Assembly (NCBI RefSeq): GCF_029193575.1
Contig: NZ_JARGCS010000056.1
Span: 1-64,000, forward strand
Direction: 5' to 3'
DNA from: Pseudomonas entomophila
Lineage (GTDB): Bacteria; Pseudomonadota; Gammaproteobacteria; Pseudomonadales; Pseudomonadaceae
Length of the DNA: 64,000 nucleotides
Every line of letters starts with the position of its first letter. Position 1 is the stretch's first letter. Below the pieces are notes generated by a model that saw only the letters and a list, made by a program, of their open reading frames with translations, searched no databases and had not been told where the DNA came from. Of this stretch, positions 24,322 through 33,646 are shown piece after piece. The position numbers and the translations under genes were made by a program.

Positions 24322-26286
24322 GTGGTTCCCCATTTCGCTGCGCGCCAACGAGGCGCGATTGGCCTGATGGCCGCCCTTACCCTGGGGCTGGCCGTGGCGT
24401 TCATGGTGCTGGTGGTCGACAGCGGACGCCTCTACCTGGAACAGCGCAAGCTGCAGCGCATCGCCGACATGTCGGCCCTCGAAGCAGCCGGCCAGCACGG
24501 CGTGTGCACGGGCAGCGGCGCCCAGGCCTACGACCTCGCCCGCGCCGCCGCCACGCGCAACGGGCACAGCCCGTCCGACCCCTTGGTAGCCACTTGCGGC
24601 TACCTGCAAACCGGCGACAACAGCGTGCGCACCTTCAACCCTGATGCCACGCGCAACGAGGCGATCAAGGTCAAGGTCAGCCGCACCCTCAACACCAGCA
24701 TCGTCCGCAGCATCTACCAGGTGGTCGAAGGCCAGGAACTGCCGCTGACCAGCCTGGTCAGCGCCACCGCCGTGGCCTCCACGCCGATGCAGCCGCAGGC
24801 CATGCTGAGCATCCGCAGCACCCTGGCCACGGTCGACTCACGCCAGTCCGTCGTGCTCAACGCCCTGCTCGGCTTGCTTGGCGGCAGCGTCACGCTGGAT
24901 GTCGCCGGCTGGCAGGGCCTGGCCGCCACCGACCTCAACCTGCTCAAGTTCCTCGACCAGTTGGCCATCGACCTGAACCTCAAGGTCGGGGACTACCAGC
25001 AACTGCTCAACGCCAACGCCACGGCCACGCAACTGCTGCAAGCCGCGATCAAGGTGCTGCAGCAAAGCGGCGCGGCCGCCGAGGTCATCACCAACCTGGG
25101 CAAGATCGCCCTGGGCGCCAGCAACGGCACGCTGCTGCAGCTGGGCGACATTCTCGACATCCAGAACGGCACCGCCCAGGCCGGGCTCGACGCCAGCATC
25201 CAGCTGCTGCAACTGGTGCAGGGGGTGATCCAGCTGGCGGCCAGCGAAAGCGCGGCCACCGCCGACCTGCCGATCAACGTGCTGGGCCTGGTCAACGGGC
25301 GGGTGCGCCTGAAAGTGATAGAGCCGCAGCAGATCTCGTCGGTCGGCGACCCCAGCCAGAACGAGCTGCGCGTGCACACCGCCCAGATACGGGCGATGAT
25401 CTCGCTCGACCTGCCATTGCTCGACGGCATCTTCGGGTTGGCCAACGCGGTGCTCGACCTGGTCTCGCCGCTGACCAACGTGCTCAACAACCTGCTCAGC
25501 CTGAACCTGGCATCGACCGTGCAGTCGGTGCTGTGCCTGCTGGGCATTCCCTGCACCGTTGCCGACATCGTGCTGGTGCCCGACAAGCTGCACATCGACA
25601 TTGGCCTGGAGGTCGCCGAGGCGACCAGCCGCCTGCAACCGCAGCCTCCCGCCAACTACAGTTGCTCGCCCAAACGCCTGGACACCCTGACCCAGAGTTC
25701 GGCGGCGAAGATCGCCGTGGGCCGCTTCGAGTCACCGGATGCGTTCTTCGCCAACGGCACCACCGCGGTCAAGGCGCTGCCGCTGATCGACATCGGCACC
25801 AAGGTCTGCACACGCCTGTTGATCCTGCCTACCGGCGACTGCAAGCCCCGCGTGCCTTTCGCCGGTGGCGGCATCGGCCTGCGGGTGGACAGCAAGGTGC
25901 TCGGCAGCGGCCCGCAGGAACGGCCGTTGGTGTTCGCCGCCCCCACCAGCACGCCGCCCGATATCGGCCTGCCCGCCGCCTACCTGCCGATGAAGAGCGC
26001 CAACGAGAACGTCGTCGGCAGCCTCAGCGACACCCTGCTGGGCATCCAGCTGCAAGCCTACAAACCCACCGTCAACAACAGCGGCCTGGGCCAGTTGCTG
26101 GTGATCACCGGTGGCGTATTGGACGGTGTGAAGGCGATCCTCGAGCCGCTGATCAAGAACCTGCTCAGCCCGCTGCTCGACCCGTTGGTGAACGTGCTGC
26201 TCAAGACCCTGGGCATCGACCTGGTCAACGCCGAGGTCGGCGCCAACCTCAGTTGCTCCAATGGCCGTGCTCAGCTGGCGATGTGA
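24322..26286 (+). CDS. TadG-like pilus assembly protein
   Basis: 654 residues. The N-terminus carries the Tad-family (PF13400-type) segment RQRGAIGLMAALTLGLAVAFMVLVVD with one TM helix, followed by QRIADMSALEAAG. The rest is a long exported region of Leu/Asn-rich amphipathic stretches with no visible von Willebrand A motif. GTG 24322 is chosen because AAGGAG (24311-24316) is ideally placed; ATG 24301 is in frame upstream. It converges with pprA, overlapping by 16 bp. In P. aeruginosa tadG lies between pprB and the tad operon, so it is displaced here. Confidence 0.8.
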   Translation: MVPHFAARQRGAIGLMAALTLGLAVAFMVLVVDSGRLYLEQRKLQRIADMSALEAAGQHGVCTGSGAQAYDLARAAATRNGHSPSDPLVATCGYLQTGDNSVRTFNPDATRNEAIKVKVSRTLNTSIVRSIYQVVEGQELPLTSLVSATAVASTPMQPQAMLSIRSTLATVDSRQSVVLNALLGLLGGSVTLDVAGWQGLAATDLNLLKFLDQLAIDLNLKVGDYQQLLNANATATQLLQAAIKVLQQSGAAAEVITNLGKIALGASNGTLLQLGDILDIQNGTAQAGLDASIQLLQLVQGVIQLAASESAATADLPINVLGLVNGRVRLKVIEPQQISSVGDPSQNELRVHTAQIRAMISLDLPLLDGIFGLANAVLDLVSPLTNVLNNLLSLNLASTVQSVLCLLGIPCTVADIVLVPDKLHIDIGLEVAEATSRLQPQPPANYSCSPKRLDTLTQSSAAKIAVGRFESPDAFFANGTTAVKALPLIDIGTKVCTRLLILPTGDCKPRVPFAGGGIGLRVDSKVLGSGPQERPLVFAAPTSTPPDIGLPAAYLPMKSANENVVGSLSDTLLGIQLQAYKPTVNNSGLGQLLVITGGVLDGVKAILEPLIKNLLSPLLDPLVNVLLKTLGIDLVNAEVGANLSCSNGRAQLAM

Positions 26287-28916
26287 AGCGGCAGTGACAC
26301 CCGAAAGCATGCGCCTTGCGCCTCGTTCACCGCGCCCAGGCTGCCGCCCATGGCGGCGACGATGCCGTGGCTCACCGAGAGCCCTAGCCCGGTGCCGACG
26401 CCCGCAGGCTTGGTGGTGAAGAACGGCTCGAAGATCCGCTCCAGCAGGCGCGGGTCGATGCCGCCGCCATTGTCCTCGACCAGCAGGTACAGTTGGCCGT
26501 CGGCGACGTGCTGGCGCACGCCGATCCAGGGTGTATCGCGGTCGTGTTCGAGCAGGGCGTCACGGGCGTTGACCATCAGGTTGATCAGCACCTGCTCAAG
26601 CTGGTCCTGGTGGCCAAGCACCACCGGCTGCTCGACCGGCGGCTCGATACGCAGGCCCACGCCCTTGCCACGCAGGCCCTCCTCCAGCAACGCCACCGCG
26701 CCCTCCACCGCAGCCCAGGCGGGGAACGGCTGGCGTTCGACCTCGGAACGGCGGCCGAACACGCGCATGTGCTCCACCAAGCGCGCGGCGCGCTCGACCT
26801 GGGCCTCGATACGCCGCAGCTTGTCGTTCAGGTAGGCCGCGTCGGCAGCGCCGTTCTCCAGGCGCTTGAGGGTGTTGGCCACCGCCATGCGCATCACGTT
26901 GAGCGGCTGGTTGATCTCGTGCACCAGCCCGCTCGCCAACTCACCGAGCGTGGCCATCTTCGCGCCCTGCAACAGCTGACGCTGGCTGCGCCGCACCTCG
27001 GTGTTGTCGCGGCCCACCGCTTGGATCTCGACCAATTGGCCCTGGGCGTCGAACAACCCACGGTCGGCCCACACCCACCAGGCATGTTCGCGCCCCGGCA
27101 GTTGCAGGCAGATCTCCGCACTGCTCAGCGGCTGCTCGGGGGTCAGCGCGGCGAGGCGCTCGACAAACGCCTCGCGCTCGGCCGGCGACAACCACTGGCC
27201 AAGGTTCATGCCTGCCAGCTGCGCCGGCTCGCACTCCAGGTGGTCGGCCAGCGGCCGGTTGCCGAACACCAGGCTCAGGTCCGGGCGGTAGCGGCAGATC
27301 ATCGCTGGCGAGTCCTCCACCAGCACGCGGTAGCGCTCCTCGCTCTGGCGCACACGCTCGGCGGCTTCGGTCGCCTCGCTGACGTCCAGCCACAAGCCGA
27401 CCACCTCCAGCGGCTGGCCCAGGTCGTTGCGCAACAGGCGCGCCTCGTCCAGCACCCAGTGGTAGCCGCCGCGCTGGTCGCGCAGGCGGTAGCGGCAGCG
27501 CACCTGGCCGTCGCGCAGCAGGCTGCGGGTGCGCTCCAGCCACTGCGCGTGGTCATCGGGGTGCACGGCCAGGCCCGGCTGGCGCGCCTGTTCGCTGTCG
27601 GCGGCCCACCCCAGCAAGGGGGTCAGGCTGGCACTGAAGAACTCGCCGTACAGCGCGCCTTCGGCATAGCGCTGCACGTAGATCACCGCCGGCGAGCTGG
27701 CGATCAGGTTTTCCAGCCGTGCACGGGCGGCGCCGGCCTGGTGTTCCTGGGCCTTGAGCGCACTGATGTCGAGCACGAAGCCGCGCAGCTGGCGGCCCTG
27801 CAACTGGCCGACCCAGTGCATCCAACGCGACGCGCCGAGGCCGTCGTCATCCAGCAGGCGCAGGCTCAGGCTCAGTTCGCGCCCTTCGCGGGCCTGCTCC
27901 AGGGCCATCTGCGCCGCCTCGCGGTCGGCCGGGTGCACGCGTGCCAGCCACTGCTCGAGGCTGGGCTGGCCCGCCAACCCGAGACTGGCGGCCAGGGTCG
28001 GGTCAAGGTGCAAAGGGCCTTGCAGCGGCCACTCCCACCAACCGGCCCCCAACTGCCGTTGCAAGTCGTCGAGGTGATGCGCCTGGCGGGCCAACTGCAG
28101 CTGGCGGTGACGCGCCAACAGCGGCTCGGCCAGCGCCGGCAGCAGGGCTTGGGCCTCGTCTGGCGTCGGCGGCTGGTCGGCGCCGGCACACAACAGCCAG
28201 GCCTGCACGTCCGGCCCTTGCACGTAGGCCAGCATGAACAGCGACAAGCCACCGCACAGGGCGAGTAGCTCGGGGGCCTGGTGACCGCCGAGCAAGCCCT
28301 GCGGCGGCAGGGTATCGAGCCAGGGTTGCAGGCGTGCATCCTCGGCCCAGGGCCAGTCGACGTCGCTGCTGGCCAGGCAGCGCCAGCCCGAGGCTTCGCG
28401 CAGCATCAGGCGCACGGCGCCGGCGTGCCAGTGCGAGGCCAGATGCTGCAACTGTTCGGCGGCGGCCTGCTCGAGGTGTTCGTCGCCGCACTCGCGCATC
28501 GCTCGCCCCAGACGCGCCGCCAACTGCCGCAGGGCCTGCCGATGGCCATCCTGCTCGCTGGCGCGCAGCAAGTCGCCGATGTCGAACATTTGCAGCAGCC
28601 AGCCATCCGCCTGGCGCAGCAGCCAGCCGCGGGTATGCAGGGGGTGGCCGATCACCGTGTGGAAGTCCAGGTCCAGCGGCTGGCCCTGCCAGTCGGCAGG
28701 TTCGCCTTCGAGCACCAGCCAGCTATGCCGTTCGAGGTAGTCGTGCACCCGTGCGCCACGCTGCGCGGGCAAGGCCAGCACGCTGCGCAACGGCCCAGCC
28801 AGGCGCAGCACGCGGGCCTGGTCGTCGAGCCACAATTGCAGGCCCACCGTCTGCGGCAGTTCGGGCGCATGCGCCGGCGACTGGCCGCCGCGCCAGCGGT
28901 CGAACAGCCCGCTCAC
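26271..28916 (-). CDS. pprA: multi-PAS sensor histidine kinase, PprA-like
   Basis: 881 residues, apparently soluble or membrane-associated. An N-terminal sensor region is followed by about three PAS domains (around 290-390, 395-520 and 525-645), then a kinase core. The phospho-accepting histidine is His666 in LVHEINQPLN; N-box LINLMVNARDAL, G1 DNGGGID and G2 GTGLGLSVSHG are intact. It is a GTG start overlapping the tadE-like stop (GTGA). Position near pprB and the tad genes matches P. aeruginosa PprA, which with PprB switches on Flp/Tad pili and adhesins. Confidence 0.88.
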   Translation of the reverse strand: MSGLFDRWRGGQSPAHAPELPQTVGLQLWLDDQARVLRLAGPLRSVLALPAQRGARVHDYLERHSWLVLEGEPADWQGQPLDLDFHTVIGHPLHTRGWLLRQADGWLLQMFDIGDLLRASEQDGHRQALRQLAARLGRAMRECGDEHLEQAAAEQLQHLASHWHAGAVRLMLREASGWRCLASSDVDWPWAEDARLQPWLDTLPPQGLLGGHQAPELLALCGGLSLFMLAYVQGPDVQAWLLCAGADQPPTPDEAQALLPALAEPLLARHRQLQLARQAHHLDDLQRQLGAGWWEWPLQGPLHLDPTLAASLGLAGQPSLEQWLARVHPADREAAQMALEQAREGRELSLSLRLLDDDGLGASRWMHWVGQLQGRQLRGFVLDISALKAQEHQAGAARARLENLIASSPAVIYVQRYAEGALYGEFFSASLTPLLGWAADSEQARQPGLAVHPDDHAQWLERTRSLLRDGQVRCRYRLRDQRGGYHWVLDEARLLRNDLGQPLEVVGLWLDVSEATEAAERVRQSEERYRVLVEDSPAMICRYRPDLSLVFGNRPLADHLECEPAQLAGMNLGQWLSPAEREAFVERLAALTPEQPLSSAEICLQLPGREHAWWVWADRGLFDAQGQLVEIQAVGRDNTEVRRSQRQLLQGAKMATLGELASGLVHEINQPLNVMRMAVANTLKRLENGAADAAYLNDKLRRIEAQVERAARLVEHMRVFGRRSEVERQPFPAWAAVEGAVALLEEGLRGKGVGLRIEPPVEQPVVLGHQDQLEQVLINLMVNARDALLEHDRDTPWIGVRQHVADGQLYLLVEDNGGGIDPRLLERIFEPFFTTKPAGVGTGLGLSVSHGIVAAMGGSLGAVNEAQGACFRVSLPLHIAS

Positions 28917-29356
28917 AGTTGTAGGCTCGCTTCGGACTTCAGGCGTGCCGGCAGTTGCGGCACAGGGCCGATCAGCGGCAGCACGAGCACGGGCAACACG
29001 TTGGTCAACTTGCTGGTGGGGTAGTCGATGGTCACGGTCAGCAGCCGGCCCGAACCGAGGGTCACGCGGGTATCGCTGGTGGGCTGGAAATTGAGCACGC
29101 CAGGCATCCAGGTCAGTTGCTGGCGAATGACTTCACGGGCCAGGGCCTGCACGTCGGTGCCATAGGTGGCACTGGTCGGGTCGAGGGCTACGCAGCGGCG
29201 CACCGCCTCGCTGGTGGCCTGGTTGAACGACTGCAGCATGAGCATGGGCAACGCGTGGCTGACCAGCCCGTAGAAGACTGCGAAGAACACCATGAAGACT
29301 GCGACAAACTCGATGGCTGCCGCGCCTTTTTGCCGTCTTGCCGGGCCTGCTTGCAT
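28913..29356 (-). CDS. TadE/TadF-like minor pilin
   Basis: 147 residues from ATG 29356. The N-terminal RRQKGAAAIEFVAVFMVFFAVFYGLV is the prepilin-like TadE segment, with Gly just before AAAIEF for cleavage by FppA, followed by a TM helix. The remainder is periplasmic. Start choice is uncertain because the RBS is weak and longer in-frame starts reach 29434. It overlaps the pprA start by 4 bp, coupling a pilus subunit to the sensor kinase. Confidence 0.8.
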   Translation of the reverse strand: MQAGPARRQKGAAAIEFVAVFMVFFAVFYGLVSHALPMLMLQSFNQATSEAVRRCVALDPTSATYGTDVQALAREVIRQQLTWMPGVLNFQPTSDTRVTLGSGRLLTVTIDYPTSKLTNVLPVLVLPLIGPVPQLPARLKSEASLQL

Positions 29357-29433
29357 GATCGCGTCTACCCTGACCAGTGAACCCCTGATTGACAGCATAG
29401 AACCGTTCAACGAATAGGGATGGCAAATTGCCA

Positions 29434-29904
29434 ATGCAAAGCATTGTTCTCCTGCTGTGGCTTGCCTTGTGCACCGAACAAGATGTTCGTGAACGTCAGA
29501 TCTCCAACACGCTGACCCTGGGCGCGGCCGCCTGCGCCCTGGCCTGGCTGTTCGCCACCGGGCACAGCTGGATCGGCGCCGACGCCAGCGATGCCGGCTG
29601 GGCGCTGGCCATCGTCATGCTGCTCACCCTGCCCGGCTACATGCTCGGCCGCTTCGGGGCTGGCGACGTGAAATTGATGGGCGCGCTGGCCCTGGCCACC
29701 AGCCACCAGTACGTGCTGGGCACCTTCATCGGTGCCGGCGTCGCGGTACTGGTGTGGATCTTCGGCCGGCGCCGGCTGTGGACCCTGCTCAACCCCAAGG
29801 TGAAGAAGCGCCTGCAGCGGCTGGCCGAGCAGGTGGGCGACAAGCAGCCGTTCGCACCGTACGTTTTGGCGGGTTTCCTTTTAACCGCGGTATGGATCCC
29901 CTGA
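29434..29904 (+). CDS. fppA: FppA/TadV-type prepilin peptidase
   Basis: 156-residue inner-membrane aspartic peptidase that cleaves Flp-type prepilins and TadE/F pseudopilins. The two catalytic aspartates are visible as CTEQDVRERQISN near residue 17 and RFGAGDVKLMGALAL (the GxGD motif) in the middle. It has about four to five hydrophobic helices. An in-frame TTG at 29428 is better spaced from AGGGA and is the alternative start. It is divergent from the tadE-like gene. Confidence 0.9.
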   Translation: MQSIVLLLWLALCTEQDVRERQISNTLTLGAAACALAWLFATGHSWIGADASDAGWALAIVMLLTLPGYMLGRFGAGDVKLMGALALATSHQYVLGTFIGAGVAVLVWIFGRRRLWTLLNPKVKKRLQRLAEQVGDKQPFAPYVLAGFLLTAVWIP

Positions 29905-30024
29905 ATGACCAGGCGGTCGAATCCCTTTGTATAACCCTTGTACATAATTGAAAAGTGCGACTACCGTTCTTAACGGCCAGTCTGCTGGCCACGGAGCAAG
30001 ACCGATACGAACAGGGAGTGGATC

Positions 30025-30801
30025 GTGAACAAGTCTGTCAGTGAGGTGAAGATTCTGGTTGTCGACGACCAGCCGTTGATCGTCGAAGAGCTCTGCGAAT
30101 TCCTCGAAAGCCAGGGCTACCACTGTGTGCCGGCCCATTCGACGGCCGACGCCATCGAGCGCTACAAAGTCGACGAGGCCATTGGCCTGGTGCTGTGCGA
30201 CCTGCACATGCCCGAGCGCGATGGCATCGAGCTGGTGCGCGCGATCAAGGCCATCGCCGGCCAGCAGCGCCTGTTCGAGGCGATCATGCTCACTGGCCGC
30301 GCCGACAAGCAGGACGTGATCCGCGCCCTGCGCGAAGGGTTCGCCGATTACTACCAGAAGCCGATGGACCTCGTCGAATTGCTGGAGGGCGTGAAGCGCC
30401 AGGAGGAGGTGCTGCGCGAACGGCGGCGCAACTTCCGCGAGCTGGGCAACCTGAACCAGCGTCTACAGGAGCTGGCCGAATCCATCGACGACCTCTACCA
30501 GGACCTGGAGAAAGCCCGCGGCCAGGGCACGCACCGGCGCGTCGGCGACGTGGAGGAAGGTGAAAGCGAGTTGCCGCCAGTGTTCGAGAAGCTTTCACCC
30601 CGCCAGCTGGAGGTGGCCAAGCTGGTCAGCAAGGGCAAGACCAACTACCAGATCGCCTGCGAGCTGGGCATTACCGAGAACACCGTGAAGCTGTACGTGT
30701 CGCAGGTGTTGCGCCTGACCCACATGCACAACCGCACGCAACTGGCATTGGCGTTGACGCCACGGTCTTCGCCGGTGCACCAGCGCTTTACCACCCATTA
30801 G
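30025..30801 (+). CDS. pprB: LuxR-type response regulator PprB-like
   Basis: 258 residues. The receiver domain (about 8-125) has acidic DD at 14-15, phospho-acceptor Asp59 in LVLCDLHMPERDG and YYQKPMD. A coiled-coil-like linker (RRRNFRELGNLNQRLQELAESIDD) leads to a LuxR helix-turn-helix (LSPRQLEVAKLVSKGKTNYQIACELGITENTVKLYVSQV). The start is GTG 30025 with AGGGAG upstream. Paired with pprA, it should activate flp/tad and linked adhesin genes. Confidence 0.9.
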   Translation: MNKSVSEVKILVVDDQPLIVEELCEFLESQGYHCVPAHSTADAIERYKVDEAIGLVLCDLHMPERDGIELVRAIKAIAGQQRLFEAIMLTGRADKQDVIRALREGFADYYQKPMDLVELLEGVKRQEEVLRERRRNFRELGNLNQRLQELAESIDDLYQDLEKARGQGTHRRVGDVEEGESELPPVFEKLSPRQLEVAKLVSKGKTNYQIACELGITENTVKLYVSQVLRLTHMHNRTQLALALTPRSSPVHQRFTTH

Positions 30802-30810
30802 CGGTTGTCA

Positions 30811-30847
30811 GTGCCGGCCCTATCGCGGGGCAAGATAGGGCCGGCAC
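30811..30847. terminator. perfect REP palindrome between convergent genes
   Basis: GTGCCGGCCCTAT (30811-30823) and ATAGGGCCGGCAC (30835-30847) are exact complements. It separates the 3' ends of pprB and the DUF3613 gene and probably blocks read-through both ways. Confidence 0.75.
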
Positions 30848-30869
30848 AAACACCACAAAATCCCCCGCC

Positions 30870-31127
30870 TCAATTGTTGGACGAATTGATCTTGGTCCAG
30901 CGATAGAAATCCGGAATCACATACTTGTAGGTGTCCAGCCAGCGCTGCATGGACTGGTCGCGCTCGCGCGCGGTCTGCACCTGGGGTTGCGTGGAGGCCT
31001 GCTGGCCGCTGGACTGCACGCGCAACAGGGCTTCGGTGGCGGTTTCCGGCGGCGGCTCGCGTGGCGGCTCTTCGGCCAGGGCCGCCAGGGGGGCGAGCAG
31101 GGTCAGCAGTATCAGGCATCTGGACAT
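30870..31127 (-). CDS. DUF3613 small exported protein of the Tad locus
   Basis: 85 residues, with a signal peptide MSRCLILLTLLAPLAALA, a Pro/Glu-rich stretch, then the conserved end MQRWLDTYKYVIPDFYRW. ATG 31127 has a strong CGGAGG site. It is the last gene of the rcpC-to-tadD operon, as its homologue is in P. aeruginosa (PA4298 by memory). Its role in pilus assembly is unknown. Confidence 0.85.
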   Translation of the reverse strand: MSRCLILLTLLAPLAALAEEPPREPPPETATEALLRVQSSGQQASTQPQVQTARERDQSMQRWLDTYKYVIPDFYRWTKINSSNN

Positions 31128-31147
31128 CGGGAAGACCTCCGTTGGCA

Positions 31148-31177
31148 TCATCGCGGGACGAGCCCGCTCCCACAGGG
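31148..31177. repeat. REP half-element inside the tad operon
   Basis: ATCGCGGGACGAGCCCGCTC resembles one arm and loop of the local REP family. It sits between tadD and the DUF3613 gene. Confidence 0.55.
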
Positions 31178-31188
31178 GACCGCGTCGC

Positions 31189-31863
31189 TCAGCTCAGCGG
31201 CGTGCGTGCGCTGGCCCTGAGTCGCTGGGCCCGGGCCTGGGCTTCGGCGAACTGCTCGGGTTTCAAGCGCAAGCGGCTCACCAGGTCACTGGCCTGCTGC
31301 CAGTTGTCTTCCACCAGCGACAAGGTCACCAGGTTCACCGCCGGCAGCGGGTTGTCCTCTTTCAACTCGATGGCGGTGAGGAACTCGAAGCGCGCCTGCT
31401 CATGGCGGCCCAGGTTCATCAGCACCACGCCCAAGTCGTTGCGGATCTTCTCGTCGGTGGGCGCCAGGCGCACCGCGCGTTGCAGGTTCTGCAACGCCTG
31501 CACGTCATCGCCGCGGGCCGAGGCCAGTTGGCCGAGACCATGCTCGGCCTCGGCCGCCAGGCAGCCGCCGAGCAGGCTGCGGTACAACGGCTCGGCCTCG
31601 CTGCGCCCGAGCAGGCGCGACACCTTGGCCTTGCGCAGGCGCACCGCCTCCAGGCTGTCGGGCAGTTTTTGCAGATGGGCCAGGCTGGCGTGGGGCCGGC
31701 CGTCGTTGACCATCTCGTCGGCCAGGTTCAGCGCCAGTTGCTGGTCGGCATCCGGCTTGGCGCAGGCGCCACCGCCGAACAGGCGGTCCAGGCCCTGGGG
31801 TTGCTGCCCCGCGCACCCCATCAGCAGCAACAGGCTGCCGGCCATCAGGAACACTTTCATCAT
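31189..31863 (-). CDS. tadD: TadD-like TPR lipoprotein
   Basis: 224 residues with a lipoprotein signal ending LLMGC, then tetratricopeptide repeats (for example ALQNLQRAVRLAPTDEKIRNDLGVVLMNLGRHEQARFEF). TadD is an outer-membrane-associated pilotin-like factor for the Tad secretin. Two adjacent ATG codons occur (31863 and 31860) behind GGGGGAGGGG. It follows tadC after 11 bp. Confidence 0.9.
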   Translation of the reverse strand: MMKVFLMAGSLLLLMGCAGQQPQGLDRLFGGGACAKPDADQQLALNLADEMVNDGRPHASLAHLQKLPDSLEAVRLRKAKVSRLLGRSEAEPLYRSLLGGCLAAEAEHGLGQLASARGDDVQALQNLQRAVRLAPTDEKIRNDLGVVLMNLGRHEQARFEFLTAIELKEDNPLPAVNLVTLSLVEDNWQQASDLVSRLRLKPEQFAEAQARAQRLRASARTPLS

Positions 31864-31874
31864 CGCCCCTCCCC

Positions 31875-32762
31875 CTAGGACCCCAACGCCCGCGCCAACG
31901 CGGAAAAACCCGGCCCGGCCAGCACGATGAGCAAGGCCGGGAACAGAAACATCATCATCACCGCCGACATCTTCGCCGACATCTTCGACACCCGCTCTTG
32001 CAAGCCGGTCAGGCGGCGGTCGTCGAGCAGGTCCTTGAGCGCCAGCAGCGACTTCATCGCGCCGCTGCCCTGCAGAAGCAACTGCTGCAGGATCACGCAG
32101 GTGTCGAGGTATTCGTCCACCGCCAGCAGGCGCGCGCTTTTCTCCAGTTCCGCGCCCAGCGCCAGGCCCGAGTCGACCCGTTGCAGCACCTGGCGCAACT
32201 CTTCGCTGATCTCTGGCACCAACATCCGCCCCTCCTGGCTCAGCACGCGCAGCGCCTGCTCCACCGCAAGGCCGGTCTCGAAGAGGATGCGCAGCAGTGG
32301 AATCAGTTGGCTGACCTCCGCGGCGATACGCCGCTGGCGCCGCGCCGCCGCCGCTGCCAGCAGGCGCTTGGGCAGCAGGTAGCCGGCGCCCAGGGCGATC
32401 AGCGGCAGCACCAGCCAATGCAACGGCCCGGTGCCCGTCACCCCGTGCTGCAACACCAGCACCACGCCCATCGCCAGCAACGGCAGGCCCAACTGCACGG
32501 CGGCGAACAGCGCGCGCTGACGGCTGCGGCGCCAGCCGAGGCGGTCGAGCAAGCCCTGGGTTTCGCTGTCGAGCTTCTGCAGGCGACGGCCCAAGGGGCT
32601 GCCACCCAACCACTGCAGCCAGTCGTTCAAGCGCTCCTCGCGGGCCATGCGGCCTTGCAGGCGCCGCGCCACCAGGTAACGGCCGCGCCACTGGCGGGCG
32701 AGTTGCAGCGCCAGCAGGGCGAAACCGGCGAACAGACACAGTGCGGCGATCAATAGGGCCAT
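31875..32762 (-). CDS. tadC: TadC inner-membrane platform protein
   Basis: 295 residues with the GspF/T2SSF domain (about residues 155-280: VSQLIPLLRILFETGLAVEQALRVLS) and three or four TM helices. It pairs with TadB to form the inner-membrane platform of the Flp pilus machine. It starts 2 bp after tadB, so translation is coupled. Confidence 0.93.
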   Translation of the reverse strand: MALLIAALCLFAGFALLALQLARQWRGRYLVARRLQGRMAREERLNDWLQWLGGSPLGRRLQKLDSETQGLLDRLGWRRSRQRALFAAVQLGLPLLAMGVVLVLQHGVTGTGPLHWLVLPLIALGAGYLLPKRLLAAAAARRQRRIAAEVSQLIPLLRILFETGLAVEQALRVLSQEGRMLVPEISEELRQVLQRVDSGLALGAELEKSARLLAVDEYLDTCVILQQLLLQGSGAMKSLLALKDLLDDRRLTGLQERVSKMSAKMSAVMMMFLFPALLIVLAGPGFSALARALGS

Positions 32763-32764
32763 GC

Positions 32765-33646
32765 TCAGAGGCTCCTCATCATGCGCCACAGCACCAGGCA
32801 ACCGAGCATTTGCAGGGCGAAGGCCATCAGCAGCAGCAGTTGCCCGTGGGCGTCGCGCCACATGGCCAGCAGGTAGTTGGGGTTGGCCATGAGGAAGTAG
32901 CCGACCATGCACAGCGGCAGCGCGCCGAGGATCCACGCGGTCACGCGGGTCTCACCAGTCATGGCCTTGAGCTGACGACCGCCCTGCTCGCGCTCGCGGA
33001 TCAGCTTGATCAGGTTCTCCATCAGTTCGCTGGCGTTGCCGCCGTAATGCTGGTTGATGCGCAGGCCCAGGGCGAACAGGCGCAACTCGTCCTGGCCATA
33101 CAGCTCGGCCAGCTCGTGCATGGCGTCGTCCAGCGGCACGCCCAACTGCACGTTGCGCCGCACCCGGCCCAAGGCCGAGCGCAGTGGCTCGCGGGTGCCA
33201 TCGACGCCGCCGAGCACCGCGTCGCTCAGCGTGCGCCCGGCCTTGAGGCTGCGCACGCTGTAGTCCAGCAGGCCTGGCAGTTGCTCGACCAACTGGCGCA
33301 CGCGGCGACGGCACAACCAACTCAGGTAGAAGTACGCCGTCAGCGGCACGCCCAGCAGCACCATCAACGCCGCCACCCAGCCGCTGGCCAGCAGCGCCAG
33401 CAGCACCAGCGCCAGCCAACCCAGCAGCCAACGCCGTGGGCGCACCTCGATATGCGCCAGGCCCGCGCGCAACAGCAACGGGTCGAGCCAGTCACGCCGG
33501 GCGCTACCGCTGCGTACCGCGCGGTAGGCACGGCCCAGGCGTTGCAGCACGCGCTCCTCGCCGCGCTTGTGCAAGCCCAGGCGCAACAGCACCAGCGCCA
33601 CGCCCAACAGCAGCGGTGCCAGGGCCAGCAGCAGCGGCCCGATCAC
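32765..33646 (-). CDS. tadB: TadB inner-membrane platform protein
   Basis: 293 residues, GspF-like domain (LVEQLPGLLDYSVRSLKAGRTLSDAV...GVPLDDAMHELAELYG) with TM helices at both ends. GTG start 33646 overlaps the tadA stop (GTGA). Partner of TadC. Confidence 0.93.
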   Translation of the reverse strand: MIGPLLLALAPLLLGVALVLLRLGLHKRGEERVLQRLGRAYRAVRSGSARRDWLDPLLLRAGLAHIEVRPRRWLLGWLALVLLALLASGWVAALMVLLGVPLTAYFYLSWLCRRRVRQLVEQLPGLLDYSVRSLKAGRTLSDAVLGGVDGTREPLRSALGRVRRNVQLGVPLDDAMHELAELYGQDELRLFALGLRINQHYGGNASELMENLIKLIREREQGGRQLKAMTGETRVTAWILGALPLCMVGYFLMANPNYLLAMWRDAHGQLLLLMAFALQMLGCLVLWRMMRSL

